From Ramlibacter tataouinensis (GTDB taxonomy: Bacteria; Pseudomonadota; Gammaproteobacteria; Burkholderiales; Burkholderiaceae_C), in contig DIZF01000029.1 in the NCBI GenBank assembly GCA_002427815.1, forward strand, positions 63,745 through 127,744: 64,000 nt of DNA, in the 5' to 3' direction. Of the stretch, positions 54,684-63,956 are shown in pieces. The first letter of the stretch is position 1. Each line of letters opens with the position of its first letter. A program made the translations under genes and the position numbers. The notes under the pieces are model-generated. The model was not told the origin of the DNA. It ran no database searches and was given only the letters and a program-made list of their open reading frames with translations.

Positions 54684-54791
54684 GGTCTCCTGTCGAAGTG
54701 TGGGCACCGCAGCGCCGGCGCCATCGGCGCCCCGGGGCATTTCTTCGATGCACAAGGACGAGGCCGCGTCAGCGGCCTCGTTATCCTCTGT

Positions 54792-55982
54792 TTACCGCTT
54801 GTTGCGGATCGGAATGACCATCTCTTCGGGCTTGATCTCGTGGATCAGCTCGGGCACGCCCCAGGCAAACGCGGGGTCCACCTTGATCTTGAAGTGGTAC
54901 ATGCTCTGCATGGCCTGGTGGTCTTCCTTGCGGAAGGTCATCTTGCCCTTGGGCGTATCGAAGCTCATTCCTTCCATTGCGGGGATGAGCTTGTCGGCCG
55001 ATGCGTCACCGCTGGTCTTCTTCAGTGCCGTGACGATCGCCATCGCCGCGGAGAAACCACCCGCGGTGAAGAAGTCGGGCGGGCTCTTGAACTGCTGGTA
55101 GTGGCGCGCGACCAAGGCGTCGTTGACCGGGTTCTTGGGGATGGCGAAGTAGTAATACGTCGATCCCTCCATGCCCGGGAACTGCTTGTAGGCCACCATG
55201 GCCGGCAGGATGTTGCCCCCGGTCGCGATCTCGATGCCGTAGCGCTTCAGGTCCAGATCGGCGATCTTGAAAGGGTTCCCCGCGCCGGCCCAGTTGATGA
55301 AGATCACCTTGCGGCCCGGTTGGTCCTTGAGCTTGTCGATCAGGCGCTGGGCACCGGCAGTGAAGTCCGTCGTATTGGCGGGCAGGTATTCCTCGTGGAC
55401 GATCTTGGCCTTCTTGATCGACTCCTTGAAGGCCTTCACGAAGTCCCGACCGAAAGCATAGTCCTGCGCCAGGGTGGCAATCGTGATGCCGGGCTTGTCC
55501 AGTGCCGCTGCATTGGAAATCGCGTCCTGCGAGCTGTTGCGGCCGGTGCGGAAAATGTACTTGTTCCACTTGTCGCCGGTGATCGAATCGGCCACGGCCG
55601 GCTCGACCAGCAGGATCTTCTTGTATTCCTCCGCCACCGGCAGCATCGCCAGCGCGACGCCGGAGGATGTCGGGCCGATGGCGAGGTCGACCTTGTCGTC
55701 GGAATAAGCCGTGGCCAGCAGGGACTTGCCCAGGTCGGGCTTGCCCTGATCGTCCTTCTCGATCACGACGATCTTGCGGCCATTGACCGTCATGGTGCCG
55801 CCGGTGGCATAGTCCAGGCCCATCATCAGACCCGTCTGGGTCTGCTTGCCGTAGGCCTCCAGCGGTCCGGTCCGGCTGTACACGTGGGCGATCTTGATGT
55901 CCTTGCCCTGGCCGAAAGCCAGGGGCATCGTGAAAGCAGAGGCGGCGAGCGCGGCGAGCGCGACCCAGGTGCGGCGTTGCAT
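54792..55982 (-). CDS. ABC transporter substrate-binding protein, Leu/Ile/Val-binding (LivJ) family
   Basis: A 396-residue periplasmic protein with a signal peptide (MQRRTWVALAALAASAF to about residue 26). The type I binding fold starts DIKIAHVYSRTGPLEAYG, with LAIGPTSSGVALAMLPVAEE and TLAQDYAFGRDFVKAFKE as conserved regions. CAGGAGAC lies upstream of ATG 55982. It captures the solute for LivGFHM. It is the first gene after the sigma-54 promoter and 109 bases before the livG start. Confidence 0.93.
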   Translation of the reverse strand: MQRRTWVALAALAASAFTMPLAFGQGKDIKIAHVYSRTGPLEAYGKQTQTGLMMGLDYATGGTMTVNGRKIVVIEKDDQGKPDLGKSLLATAYSDDKVDLAIGPTSSGVALAMLPVAEEYKKILLVEPAVADSITGDKWNKYIFRTGRNSSQDAISNAAALDKPGITIATLAQDYAFGRDFVKAFKESIKKAKIVHEEYLPANTTDFTAGAQRLIDKLKDQPGRKVIFINWAGAGNPFKIADLDLKRYGIEIATGGNILPAMVAYKQFPGMEGSTYYYFAIPKNPVNDALVARHYQQFKSPPDFFTAGGFSAAMAIVTALKKTSGDASADKLIPAMEGMSFDTPKGKMTFRKEDHQAMQSMYHFKIKVDPAFAWGVPELIHEIKPEEMVIPIRNKR

Positions 55983-56023
55983 ATGTGTCTCCTGTTGTGA
56001 CTGCGAAACTGGCGAACCCTTGG

Positions 56024-56039
56024 TGCATGCTCCATGCCA
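56024..56039 (-). promoter_or_regulatory. Sigma-54 promoter of the liv-type operon
   Basis: On the minus strand TGGCATG-GAGC-ATGCA matches the consensus TGGCACG-N4-TTGCA with two changes, keeping the essential GG-N10-GC spacing. The start point would be about 12 bases on, near 56012, giving a leader of about 30 bases before the substrate-binding gene ATG at 55982. The gene directly upstream encodes a sigma-54 activator, which makes this assignment strong. Confidence 0.8.
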
Positions 56040-56056
56040 GAGAATAGATCGTTGAA

Positions 56057-57616
56057 TCAAAAAGGCTTTTCTTGGCCTTGCAAGTGAGATGTCTTGTAAC
56101 GAGACAGATTGATTGATTGATTTTCAGACACTGCCTGGATATCAGTCAATGATTCCAGCCGCTCATAGAGCTTGGCCCTGGAGATCCCGAGCAGCTTCGC
56201 CGCAGCGACCTTGTTGCCGCGAGTGGTGGCCAGGGCCGCTTCGATGGCGCGTCGCTCGAGTTCGGCGACCTGCTCGGCCAAGGGGCGCAAGGCCTGGGCA
56301 GCCGGCATTCGCGGCAAACCGGCATCGGACGGCGCAACCCCGGGCACGATCTGCTTGATGCCCGATTGCCGCAGGACCTCTTCCAGGTCCTTCACGTCGA
56401 TGTGGTGCGTGTCGCTGCGCATCGCCGCCTGCTCCAGCACGTTGCGCAGTTCGCGAATGTTGCCGCGCCAGGTTTGCGCCGACAGCAGGGCGACGGCCTG
56501 CGCGCTGAGCTCCGGCGGCGCCGATCCACTGCGCAGCGCCATATCCTCGGCCAGGACCTCGACCAGTGCCGGGATGTCATTGCTGCGCTCGCGCAAGGGC
56601 GGCACCCGGATCGGCAGAACGTTCAACCGGTAAAAGAGGTCCTCGCGGAACTTGCCTTCGCGCACCAGCGCCGACAGATCGCGCGAGGTGGCGGCGATCA
56701 CCCGCGCATCGAACGCAATGACCTTGTTCGATCCCAGCGCCTCGATCTCCCCCTCCTGCAGCGCGCGCAAGAGCTTGGGCTGCAGGCTGAGCGGCATGTC
56801 GCCGATTTCGTCGAGGAACAGCGTTCCGCCATCGGCCAGCTTGAACTTGCCGACCCGGCCCTTGCGGTCGGCCCCGGTGTAGGCCCCTGGCGCCACGCCG
56901 AAGAACTCCGCTTCCAGCAAGGTATCGGGCACGGCGGCGATGTTGACACTGACCAGCGGCCCGTTGGCCCGCGCCGACGCTGCGTGGATCGCGTGCGCCA
57001 GCAACTCCTTGCCGGTGCCGGTCTCGCCGAGCAGCAGCACCGGGCTGGAAGACAGCGCGGCGCGGCGCGCCTGGCGCTTCACCTCCACGGCTGCCACGCT
57101 GCCACCCACGAAACTGGCCAATGTGTACTTGGTGCGACGCTGGCTGGCCAGCTCGCGCCGGGCATCGTCCAGATCGCGCTGCAGGTGCGCGAACTTGCTG
57201 ATCAGCGGCTGCAGCGTGGTTTCGGGATGGTCGAACAGCACGATGCCGATGGCGCCGATCAGCTCGCCGCTCTGGTCGTCGCGCAGCGGAATGCGGCTGA
57301 CCACGAAGGTCCCGGCGCGGTTGGTGAGCAGGTCGATCAGGATCGGCTGGCCGGTTTCGAGAACGCGGCGCATCTGCGTGTTCGGCACCACGTCTTCGAC
57401 CATGTGGCCGACCACCTGGTCCACCGACGAAAAGCCCAACGCCGGCAGGAAGCGCTGGTAGCCTTCGTTGAGCCAGACGATGCGGCCGGTCCGGTCCACC
57501 AGGAACATGCCCTGGCTGATGCTGGAGAACAGCTGGAACATCGACCGCGCGGCCAGCGCCAGAATGCTCTGGCCGTCGCGCGGCAAGGATGGGGTTGCAG
57601 GGGCTGACACCGGCAT
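56057..57616 (-). CDS. Sigma-54-dependent transcriptional activator (PAS-AAA+-Fis)
   Basis: A protein of about 519 residues. An N-terminal PAS domain (about 25-140, QGMFLVDRTGRIVWLNEGY) is followed by the AAA+ domain with Walker A LLGETGTGKELLAHAIH, the sigma-54 contact loop GAYTGA, Walker B GGTLFLDEIGDM and the sensor region RVIAATSRDL. A Fis-type helix-turn-helix (NKVAAAKLLGISRAKLYERL) is near the end. The start could be ATG 57616 or a TTG at 57640 that overlaps the aapP stop. The PAS ligand is unknown. Its likely target is the operon right downstream. Confidence 0.92.
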   Translation of the reverse strand: MPVSAPATPSLPRDGQSILALAARSMFQLFSSISQGMFLVDRTGRIVWLNEGYQRFLPALGFSSVDQVVGHMVEDVVPNTQMRRVLETGQPILIDLLTNRAGTFVVSRIPLRDDQSGELIGAIGIVLFDHPETTLQPLISKFAHLQRDLDDARRELASQRRTKYTLASFVGGSVAAVEVKRQARRAALSSSPVLLLGETGTGKELLAHAIHAASARANGPLVSVNIAAVPDTLLEAEFFGVAPGAYTGADRKGRVGKFKLADGGTLFLDEIGDMPLSLQPKLLRALQEGEIEALGSNKVIAFDARVIAATSRDLSALVREGKFREDLFYRLNVLPIRVPPLRERSNDIPALVEVLAEDMALRSGSAPPELSAQAVALLSAQTWRGNIRELRNVLEQAAMRSDTHHIDVKDLEEVLRQSGIKQIVPGVAPSDAGLPRMPAAQALRPLAEQVAELERRAIEAALATTRGNKVAAAKLLGISRAKLYERLESLTDIQAVSENQSINLSRYKTSHLQGQEKPF

Positions 57617-57636
57617 GGCTTGGCGATGCGGGTCGG

Positions 57637-58380
57637 TCAATGCCCCAGGATCTTGGACAGGAAGTCCCGGCTGCGTTCGCTTTGCGGGTTACTGAAAAAC
57701 TCCTGCGGACTGTTGCGCTCGACGATCTGGCCCTCGTCCATGAAGATCACGCAATCGGCGACGGCCTTGGCAAATCCCATCTCGTGGGTCACGCACACCA
57801 TGGTGATGCCCTGGTCGGCCATCTCGATCATCACGTCGAGCACTTCCTTGATCATCTCCGGGTCGAGCGCGGACGTGGGCTCGTCGAACAGCATGATCTT
57901 GGGCGTCAGGCACAGCGCGCGCGCTATCGCCACCCGCTGCTGCTGGCCGCCGGAAAGCTGCAGCGGGTATTTCCCGGCCTGATCGGCGATGCGCACCCGC
58001 TCGAGCTGCTGCATGGCCTTTTGTTCGGCCTCTTTCCTGGGCATCTTGCCGACCCACATAGGCGACAGCGTGAGGTTCTCCAGCACCGTGAGGTGGGGAA
58101 ACAGATTGAACTGCTGGAACACCATGCCGACCTTCTTGCGCACCTCGTCGATCGCCTTCACGTCGTCCGCCAGTTCCACGCCGTCCACCACCAACCGGCC
58201 CTGCTGGTGCTCTTCGAGGCGATTGATGCAGCGGATCAGGGTGGACTTGCCGGAACCGGAGGGGCCGCAGATCACGATCCGCTCGCCGCGCGCCACTTGC
58301 AGGTCGATATCGCGCAGCACGTGAAAGCTGTTGCCGTACCACTTGTTGACTTTTTCAAAGCTGATGATGGGTTCGGACAT
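57637..58380 (-). CDS. aapP: Amino-acid ABC transporter ATP-binding protein AapP/GltL-like
   Basis: A 247-residue polar-amino-acid ATPase. Walker A is ICGPSGSGKSTLIRCI, the Q-loop MVFQQFNLFPHLTVLEN, signature LSGGQQQRVAIARAL and Walker B IMLFDEPTSALDPE. ATG 58380 opens MSEPIISFEKVNKWYG, standard for this family. It follows aapM by 19 bases and its stop meets the activator gene, so the activator may be co-transcribed with the transporter. Confidence 0.95.
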   Translation of the reverse strand: MSEPIISFEKVNKWYGNSFHVLRDIDLQVARGERIVICGPSGSGKSTLIRCINRLEEHQQGRLVVDGVELADDVKAIDEVRKKVGMVFQQFNLFPHLTVLENLTLSPMWVGKMPRKEAEQKAMQQLERVRIADQAGKYPLQLSGGQQQRVAIARALCLTPKIMLFDEPTSALDPEMIKEVLDVMIEMADQGITMVCVTHEMGFAKAVADCVIFMDEGQIVERNSPQEFFSNPQSERSRDFLSKILGH

Positions 58381-58399
58381 GGCAGTCTTTGCTGGAAAA

Positions 58400-59506
58400 T
58401 TAGCGCCGCTTGCTCGCGTTGACCTGCTTTTCAACCCACTGGCTGTAGCGCGACATGGCGAAGCAGAAAACAAAATAGATGACCGCGATGAACAGGTAGC
58501 CCTGGAGCTTGAACGGCTTCCAGTTGGCGTCCGAGTTGATGGCCATGTCCAGCGCGCCGGTAAGGTCGTACAGGCTGACGATGCTGACGAGGGAGGTGTC
58601 CTTGAAGATGGAGATGAAGCTGTTCACGATGCTGGGCACCACCATGGCCAGCGCCTGCGGCAGCACGATCTTGCGCTGGGTTTGCCAGTAGGACAGCCCC
58701 AGCGTGGCCGCCGCCTCGACCTGGCCATTGGGCACAGCCTGCAGGCCGCCGCGTATGACTTCGGCCAGGTAGGCCGCGTTGAACAGCGTGATGCCCACCA
58801 GCACACGCAGCAGCACGTCGATGGTCAGTCCCTGGGGCATGAACAGCGGGAACATGAACGAGGCCATGAACAGCACCGAAATCAGGGGCACGCCCCGGAT
58901 CAGCTCCACGTAGATCGTGCAGAAGGTCCGGATTGCCGGAAGCGTGGAGCGGCGTCCCATGGCCACCACCAACGCGACCGGAAACGCCATGACCGTGGAC
59001 AGCGTCGCCAGCAGGATGGTGAGCGGCAGGCCGCCCCAGCGGTCCGTCTCCACACGGGTCAGCCCCAGCGTATTGCCGTACATGAGCACCATGAAGACGG
59101 CCAGCACCACGACCCACAGCGCCGCGAGCCAGGGTTTCCAGAACGGCCGGGTGCAGCTTGCCACCAGCATGGCCAGCATCAGCAAGGTGGCCACCAGCGG
59201 CCGCCATTGCTCCTCGAACGGGTAGCGGCCAAAGATGATGAGCCGGTATTTCTCGGCGATCACGCCCCAGCAGGCACCCGTGCCTTCCACGGCGCGGCAG
59301 GCCTGCACGTCGGGAATCCACACGGCGCGAAGCAAAGCCCACTCGACGAGGCGCGGCACCACCCACAGCAGCAGCGCGCCGATCGCGACGGTGCCTGCGC
59401 TGGTTTTCCAGTCACTGAACAGGTTGGCGCGCAGCCACGGCACCACCCCTTCGGTATTGCGAGGGGCGGGGCGCGGTGGGATCGCTTGAAAGCCGGCGGC
59501 ACTCAT
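58400..59506 (-). CDS. aapM: Polar amino-acid ABC permease AapM-like
   Basis: A 368-residue membrane permease of the HisM/AapM family, longer at the N-terminus than HisM, which is typical of AapM. The EAA loop is EVIRGGLQAVPNGQVEAAATLGLSYWQTQ (about 255-283). A PLTILLATLSTVMAFPVALVVAMG helix starts the binding-protein-dependent domain. It forms the channel with AapQ. It starts 16 bases after aapQ. Confidence 0.93.
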   Translation of the reverse strand: MSAAGFQAIPPRPAPRNTEGVVPWLRANLFSDWKTSAGTVAIGALLLWVVPRLVEWALLRAVWIPDVQACRAVEGTGACWGVIAEKYRLIIFGRYPFEEQWRPLVATLLMLAMLVASCTRPFWKPWLAALWVVVLAVFMVLMYGNTLGLTRVETDRWGGLPLTILLATLSTVMAFPVALVVAMGRRSTLPAIRTFCTIYVELIRGVPLISVLFMASFMFPLFMPQGLTIDVLLRVLVGITLFNAAYLAEVIRGGLQAVPNGQVEAAATLGLSYWQTQRKIVLPQALAMVVPSIVNSFISIFKDTSLVSIVSLYDLTGALDMAINSDANWKPFKLQGYLFIAVIYFVFCFAMSRYSQWVEKQVNASKRR

Positions 59507-59522
59507 GAGGAAGGTTCCCGGG

Positions 59523-60698
59523 TCAGCGTTCTTTGATGGCCACGCGCGCGTTGTACCAGTTCATGCCCGCCGAGGTCAGCAGGGAAATCGTCAGGTAGAC
59601 GGTCATCAGGATGGCGATGCATTCCACGGCACGGCCGGTCTGATTCATCGCGGTGTTGGCGATCGAAACGATGTCCGGGTAGCCGATCGCCACGGCCAGC
59701 GAGGAGTTCTTGGTCAGGTTCAGATACTGGTTTGTCAGGGGCGGAATGATCACCCGCAAAGCCTGGGGCAGCATCACCAGGCGGATTTCCATGCTGCGGT
59801 CCAGCCCCAGCGCGGCCGCGGCCTCGCCCTGTCCCGCCGGCACCGATGCAATGCCCGAGCGAACCACCTCGGCGATGAAGGCGGCAGTGTAGATCGACAG
59901 CCCCAGCAGGATCGCCATGAATTCCGGAGTCAAAGCGCCGCCGTTTTCCACGGCGAACTCGCCTTTGACCGGGATATCCAGTACCGTGGGCGCGCCGCCC
60001 AGCAGCCAGCCCAGCAAGCCAGTACCAACGACGATGGCCACGGGCACCCAGAACATGCTGCGGGCCTTGCCGGTCAGCTCAAACTGCTTGCGCGCCCAGC
60101 GGCGATAGATCCATGCCAGCACCACGCCGACGACCAATCCCGCTGCCGCCCAGGCCTGGCCGACCTCCCAGACGGGAATCGGGAAATTGACGCCACCCTT
60201 GCTCAGGAAAAAAGGCCCGAGCTTCCAGGCGTTCTGGATCGGCGGCAGCAGCTCGGTCAAGACCAGGTACCACATCAACAGCTGCAGCAGCACCGGGATA
60301 TTGCGGAAGCACTCGACATAGGCCGAGCACAGGCCGCGAACCAGGGCGTTACGGGAGAAGCGGCCGATCCCCAGCAGGGTGCCAAGGATGGTGGAGAAGA
60401 CGATCCCTGCGATGGCAACGCGCAAGGTGTTGCTGATGCCGACGGCGAAGGCGCGCCAGTAGGATTCGCCCGAATCGAAGGGGAAAAGACTCTCGCCGAT
60501 CGAGAAGCCGGCGGGTTGGCTCAGGAAATCGAACCCGCTCTGGATGCCGCGGATCCGCATGTTGGTCTGGGTGTTCGACGCCAGAAACCAGACCACCAGC
60601 GCGATCGCCGCAATCGCGACGAGCTGGTAGACGAGGCCCCTGAAGGCGCGGCTGCGCCAGGACCAGGCGGTTCTCTTGGGACGCGGTGTGGGTGACAT
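59523..60698 (-). CDS. aapQ: Polar amino-acid ABC permease AapQ-like
   Basis: A 391-residue permease with about eight helices and a long periplasmic loop near residues 45-80. The EAA loop is EVVRSGIASVPAGQGEAAAALGLDRSM (about 290-316). ATG 60698 starts MSPTPRPKRTAWSWRSRAFR; the open frame continues six codons upstream. It pairs with AapM. It lies 80 bases after aapJ, with a large hairpin in between. Confidence 0.93.
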   Translation of the reverse strand: MSPTPRPKRTAWSWRSRAFRGLVYQLVAIAAIALVVWFLASNTQTNMRIRGIQSGFDFLSQPAGFSIGESLFPFDSGESYWRAFAVGISNTLRVAIAGIVFSTILGTLLGIGRFSRNALVRGLCSAYVECFRNIPVLLQLLMWYLVLTELLPPIQNAWKLGPFFLSKGGVNFPIPVWEVGQAWAAAGLVVGVVLAWIYRRWARKQFELTGKARSMFWVPVAIVVGTGLLGWLLGGAPTVLDIPVKGEFAVENGGALTPEFMAILLGLSIYTAAFIAEVVRSGIASVPAGQGEAAAALGLDRSMEIRLVMLPQALRVIIPPLTNQYLNLTKNSSLAVAIGYPDIVSIANTAMNQTGRAVECIAILMTVYLTISLLTSAGMNWYNARVAIKER

Positions 60699-60720
60699 GC
60701 GGCGTACAGGGCCCAATCGT

Positions 60721-60751
60721 CGCCGGTCCCCGGCAAAGCCGGGGACCGGCG
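60721..60751. repeat. Intercistronic hairpin between aapJ and aapQ
   Basis: CGCCGGTCCCCGGC and GCCGGGGACCGGCG form a perfect 14-base-pair stem with an AAA loop. No T run follows. A hairpin here usually stabilises the binding-protein message or partly stops transcription, giving more AapJ than membrane components. Confidence 0.7.
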
Positions 60752-60778
60752 ATCAGGTCAGGGAATACGCATCCGCTG

Positions 60779-61813
60779 TCAGCGCAGCGGGTAGGCGTAC
60801 ATCAGGCCGCCCTTGTTCCACTGGTTGTTGATGCCGCGCGGCAGACCCAGAGCCGAGTGCGGGCCGACGTTGCGCTCGAAGATTTCGCCGTAGTTGCCGG
60901 TGGCCTTGATGGCACGCGCCATCCAGTCCTTGTCCAGGCCCAGCAGCTTGCCCATGTCTTCGCCATTGCCCAGGATCCGCTTGACAGCGGGGTCCTGGCT
61001 GGTGGTCTTGAGCTGGTCCACGTTGGCCTGGGTGATGCCGTATTCCTCGGATTCGATCAGTCCGTAGATCACCCATTTGACGATTGCGAACCATTCGTCA
61101 TCGCCGCGGCGTACCATCGGACCCAACGGCTCCTTGGAAATGAGTTCCGGCAGGATCACATGGTCGGCCGGATTGGTGGCGACCTTGTTGCGGATCGAGG
61201 CCAGGCCCGACGCGTCGGTCGTGTAGGAAATGCAGCGACCGGCGAAGTAGGCAGCGGTGGCGGCCTCTTCTTTTTCAAACACCACGGTCTTGATGTTCAG
61301 GTTGTTCGCCTTGGAGAAGTCGGTGAGGTTCTTCTCGGTGGTGGTGCCCGACTGAACGCAAATGGTCTGGTTCTTGAACTGCTTCGCGCTCTTGATGTTG
61401 CTCTTCTTCGGGACGATGAAGCCCTGGCCGTCGTAATAGGTCACCACGGTGTCGTTGAGGCCCAGCGAAGCGTCGCGCGTCAGCGTGAAGGTGGTGTTGC
61501 GAGAGAGCACGTCGATTTCGCCGGACTGCAGCGCCGTGAAACGCTGCTGGGCCGTGAGCGGAACGTACTTCACCTTCTCTGCGTCACCCAGCACGGCGGC
61601 GGCGACGGCCCGGCAGACGTCCACGTCCAGCCCGGACCATTTGCCGGCCGAGTCGGCGGCGGAAAACCCGGCCAGGCCGGTGTGCACGCCACAGACCACC
61701 TGGCCCCGTGCCTTGATGCCGTCCAGCGTCTTGCCGGCCAGTGCTGCCGGCGAGGCCGTCAAGGCGCCGACCGCAAGACCCAGGGCAAGCCATTGCTTGG
61801 TGAATTTGCTCAT
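60779..61813 (-). CDS. aapJ: Amino-acid ABC transporter substrate-binding protein AapJ-like
   Basis: A 344-residue periplasmic protein. The signal peptide (residues 1-25, MSKFTKQWLALGLAVGAL) is followed by the type II binding fold with LDGIKARGQVVCGVHTGLAGFSA and the signature WSGLDVDVCRAVAAAVLG. Its size and the Cys pattern fit AapJ/BztA proteins that bind glutamate, aspartate, glutamine and related amino acids. CAGGAGAAAT precedes the ATG at 61813. It heads the aapJQMP operon. Confidence 0.94.
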   Translation of the reverse strand: MSKFTKQWLALGLAVGALTASPAALAGKTLDGIKARGQVVCGVHTGLAGFSAADSAGKWSGLDVDVCRAVAAAVLGDAEKVKYVPLTAQQRFTALQSGEIDVLSRNTTFTLTRDASLGLNDTVVTYYDGQGFIVPKKSNIKSAKQFKNQTICVQSGTTTEKNLTDFSKANNLNIKTVVFEKEEAATAAYFAGRCISYTTDASGLASIRNKVATNPADHVILPELISKEPLGPMVRRGDDEWFAIVKWVIYGLIESEEYGITQANVDQLKTTSQDPAVKRILGNGEDMGKLLGLDKDWMARAIKATGNYGEIFERNVGPHSALGLPRGINNQWNKGGLMYAYPLR

Positions 61814-61930
61814 GGTGGATTTCTCCTGTTTTGAAAGTGCAAAGATGAATGCCGGGGAAAGGCTTGAGCTATGGGGACGCCAGAGCACGCCGGACAGGAT
61901 ACCGCAACTCCGCGCTATCCCGGCTCGATT

Positions 61931-63442
61931 TCAACCCGGAGCGACAGCACCCTTGCGGCGGGCGAGGACCCGGGCCAGCGGCGGCAGCGTCAGCACTGCC
62001 AGGATGACCACGATCATCGCGATCGACATCGGCCGCTGCAGGAAGATCATTGCGCTGCCTTCGCCGATCGACACGGCGTTGCGCAACTGGGCTTCGGCCA
62101 ACGGCCCGAGGATCATGCCCACCACCACGGGCGCGGTCGGGAAATCGTAGCGCCGCATCAGCACGCCGACCAGGCCGATCGCATAGAGCAGCACCAGATC
62201 GAAGGCGCTCTGGCGCATGCCGTAGGCACCCACCGTCGCGAAGATCAGGATGCCGGCATACAGCTGCGGCTTGGGGATCTTCAGCAGCTTGACCCACAGC
62301 CCCACCATGGGCAGGTTCAGGATCAGCAGCATCACGTTACCGATGTACAGCGAGGCGATCAGGGCCCAGACCAGCGCCGCCGAATTGGTGAACAGCTGCG
62401 GTCCGGGCTGGATGCCATAGTTCTGAAACGCGCCCAGCAGGATGGCCGTGGTGTTGGAGGTCGGAATGCCCAGCGTGAGCAGCGGTATCAATGCAGTGGT
62501 CACGGTAGCGTTGTTGGCAGCCTCGGGCCCGGCCACCCCTTCGATCGCCCCCCTGGTGCCGAACTCGGCCAGGTTTTCTCCCTTCGCGAGCTTCTTCTCG
62601 GCGGCGTAGCTGAGGAAAGTCGGAATCTCGGTGCCTCCGGCCGGGATACAGCCGAACGGCGCGCCGATCGCGGTGCCGCGCAACCAGGCGGGAATGGAGC
62701 GTTTCCAGTCGCGGCCGGTCATGTGGACCCTGCTCAGGCTGTGCTGCTTTTCCGAAACCCGGCCCTCGTACAGTGCCGCGTACAACACCTCGGCGACCGC
62801 GAACAGGCCGACGGCCACCAACACGATCTCGATTCCATCGAGCAGTTCGGGAACACCCAGTGTGTAGCGGGCCTGCCCGGAGATCTGGTCCATTCCCACC
62901 AGGCCCACGGCCAAGCCGAGGAACAGGGATGTCATGCCGCGCAAGGCGCTCTGGCCCAGCACCGCGCTGACGGTGGTGAAAGCCAGCACCATCAGCAGAA
63001 AATACTCCGGCGGGCCGAGCTTGACGGCGAACTCGGCCACATAGGGGGCGAACAAGGTAACGATCACGGTGGCGATCGTGCCGGCCACGAACGACCCGAC
63101 GGCCGAGGTGGCCAGGGCGGCGCCGGCGCGGCCGCTCTTGGCCATCTTGTTGCCCTCCATCGCGGTGACCATGCTGGCCGTTTCACCGGGCGTATTCAGC
63201 AGGATGGATGTGGTCGAGCCGCCGTACATGGCACCGTAATAGATGCCGGCGAAAAAGATCATCGAGGCGGTGACGTCCACCTTGGCCGTGATCGGCAGCA
63301 GCATCGCCACCGCCACTGCCGGTCCGATCCCCGGCAGCACGCCGACGGCCGTGCCGAGCCCACAGCCCACCAGGCACCAGAGCAGGTTGGCCGGCGAAAT
63401 CGCCGTGGCGAACCCCTGCAGGAGAGCGTTGATGATGTCCAT
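61931..63442 (-). CDS. tctA: Tripartite tricarboxylate transporter large membrane subunit TctA
   Basis: A 503-residue integral membrane protein with about 11-12 helices. The TctA signature GIYYGAMYGGSTTSILLNTPGE is near residue 65 and the repeat-like GAPFGCIPAGGTEIPTFLSYAAEKKLAK near 260. It moves a carboxylate captured by a TctC protein, driven by an ion gradient. It follows tctB by one base. The TctC gene must be outside the window. Confidence 0.96.
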   Translation of the reverse strand: MDIINALLQGFATAISPANLLWCLVGCGLGTAVGVLPGIGPAVAVAMLLPITAKVDVTASMIFFAGIYYGAMYGGSTTSILLNTPGETASMVTAMEGNKMAKSGRAGAALATSAVGSFVAGTIATVIVTLFAPYVAEFAVKLGPPEYFLLMVLAFTTVSAVLGQSALRGMTSLFLGLAVGLVGMDQISGQARYTLGVPELLDGIEIVLVAVGLFAVAEVLYAALYEGRVSEKQHSLSRVHMTGRDWKRSIPAWLRGTAIGAPFGCIPAGGTEIPTFLSYAAEKKLAKGENLAEFGTRGAIEGVAGPEAANNATVTTALIPLLTLGIPTSNTTAILLGAFQNYGIQPGPQLFTNSAALVWALIASLYIGNVMLLILNLPMVGLWVKLLKIPKPQLYAGILIFATVGAYGMRQSAFDLVLLYAIGLVGVLMRRYDFPTAPVVVGMILGPLAEAQLRNAVSIGEGSAMIFLQRPMSIAMIVVILAVLTLPPLARVLARRKGAVAPG

Positions 63443-63443
63443 G

Positions 63444-63956
63444 TCAGAGCCACCCGGTGGCCGTCAAGCCCGGCAGGTTGATCGCCAGGAACTGGGTGAA
63501 GGTCCAGAACACCGGCCCCGAAATCGCCAGACCGGTGACCAGGTCGATCACGAGCGTGCGGGGCTGTCCAATGCGCTGTCCGGCCGCGCTGCGCAGCCCC
63601 TGCACCGCCAGCAAATAGCACAGTGTGCAGCTGAGGATGAACCCGATGGTGGTGATCAGCGCCGCATTGGCCAGCAAGCCCGCCGAAACCCAGGCTGCAG
63701 CGGCCCAGTGGCCCCGGTCCGCGCCCGAGGGCGGCTCCATGTTGCGAAAGCCCCCGGTTCGCGCCTCACGGATGATCATCGCGCCGCACAGGGCCAGGAC
63801 CCCGGCGATCAGCCAGGGTAGGAAATTGGGGCCGATGCCGCCGTAGCCTGCGGCTGACGGGATGGACACCGCCCCCGCCGCCAGCGCGAATCCGATCAGC
63901 GTCACGCCGGCGCCCACCAGGGTCTGCATCAGCGAAGAATCGGGTGGTTGGGTCAT
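63444..63956 (-). CDS. tctB: Tripartite tricarboxylate transporter small membrane subunit TctB
   Basis: A 170-residue protein with four predicted helices, standard for TctB. The N-terminal helix (residues 10-32) and the central ones are separated by the polar loop REARTGGFRNMEPPSGAD, which carries the typical short cytoplasmic segment. It supports TctA. ATG 63956 is 44 bases from the window edge, so upstream control cannot be judged. Confidence 0.9.
   Translation of the reverse strand: MTQPPDSSLMQTLVGAGVTLIGFALAAGAVSIPSAAGYGGIGPNFLPWLIAGVLALCGAMIIREARTGGFRNMEPPSGADRGHWAAAAWVSAGLLANAALITTIGFILSCTLCYLLAVQGLRSAAGQRIGQPRTLVIDLVTGLAISGPVFWTFTQFLAINLPGLTATGWL

Noticed and set aside
61837..61855. 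CGGCATTCATCTTTGCAC upstream of aapJ as a sigma-54 promoter.
   Set aside because: The GG and GC elements are one base too far apart (GG-N11-GC), and sigma-54 promoters tolerate this poorly.
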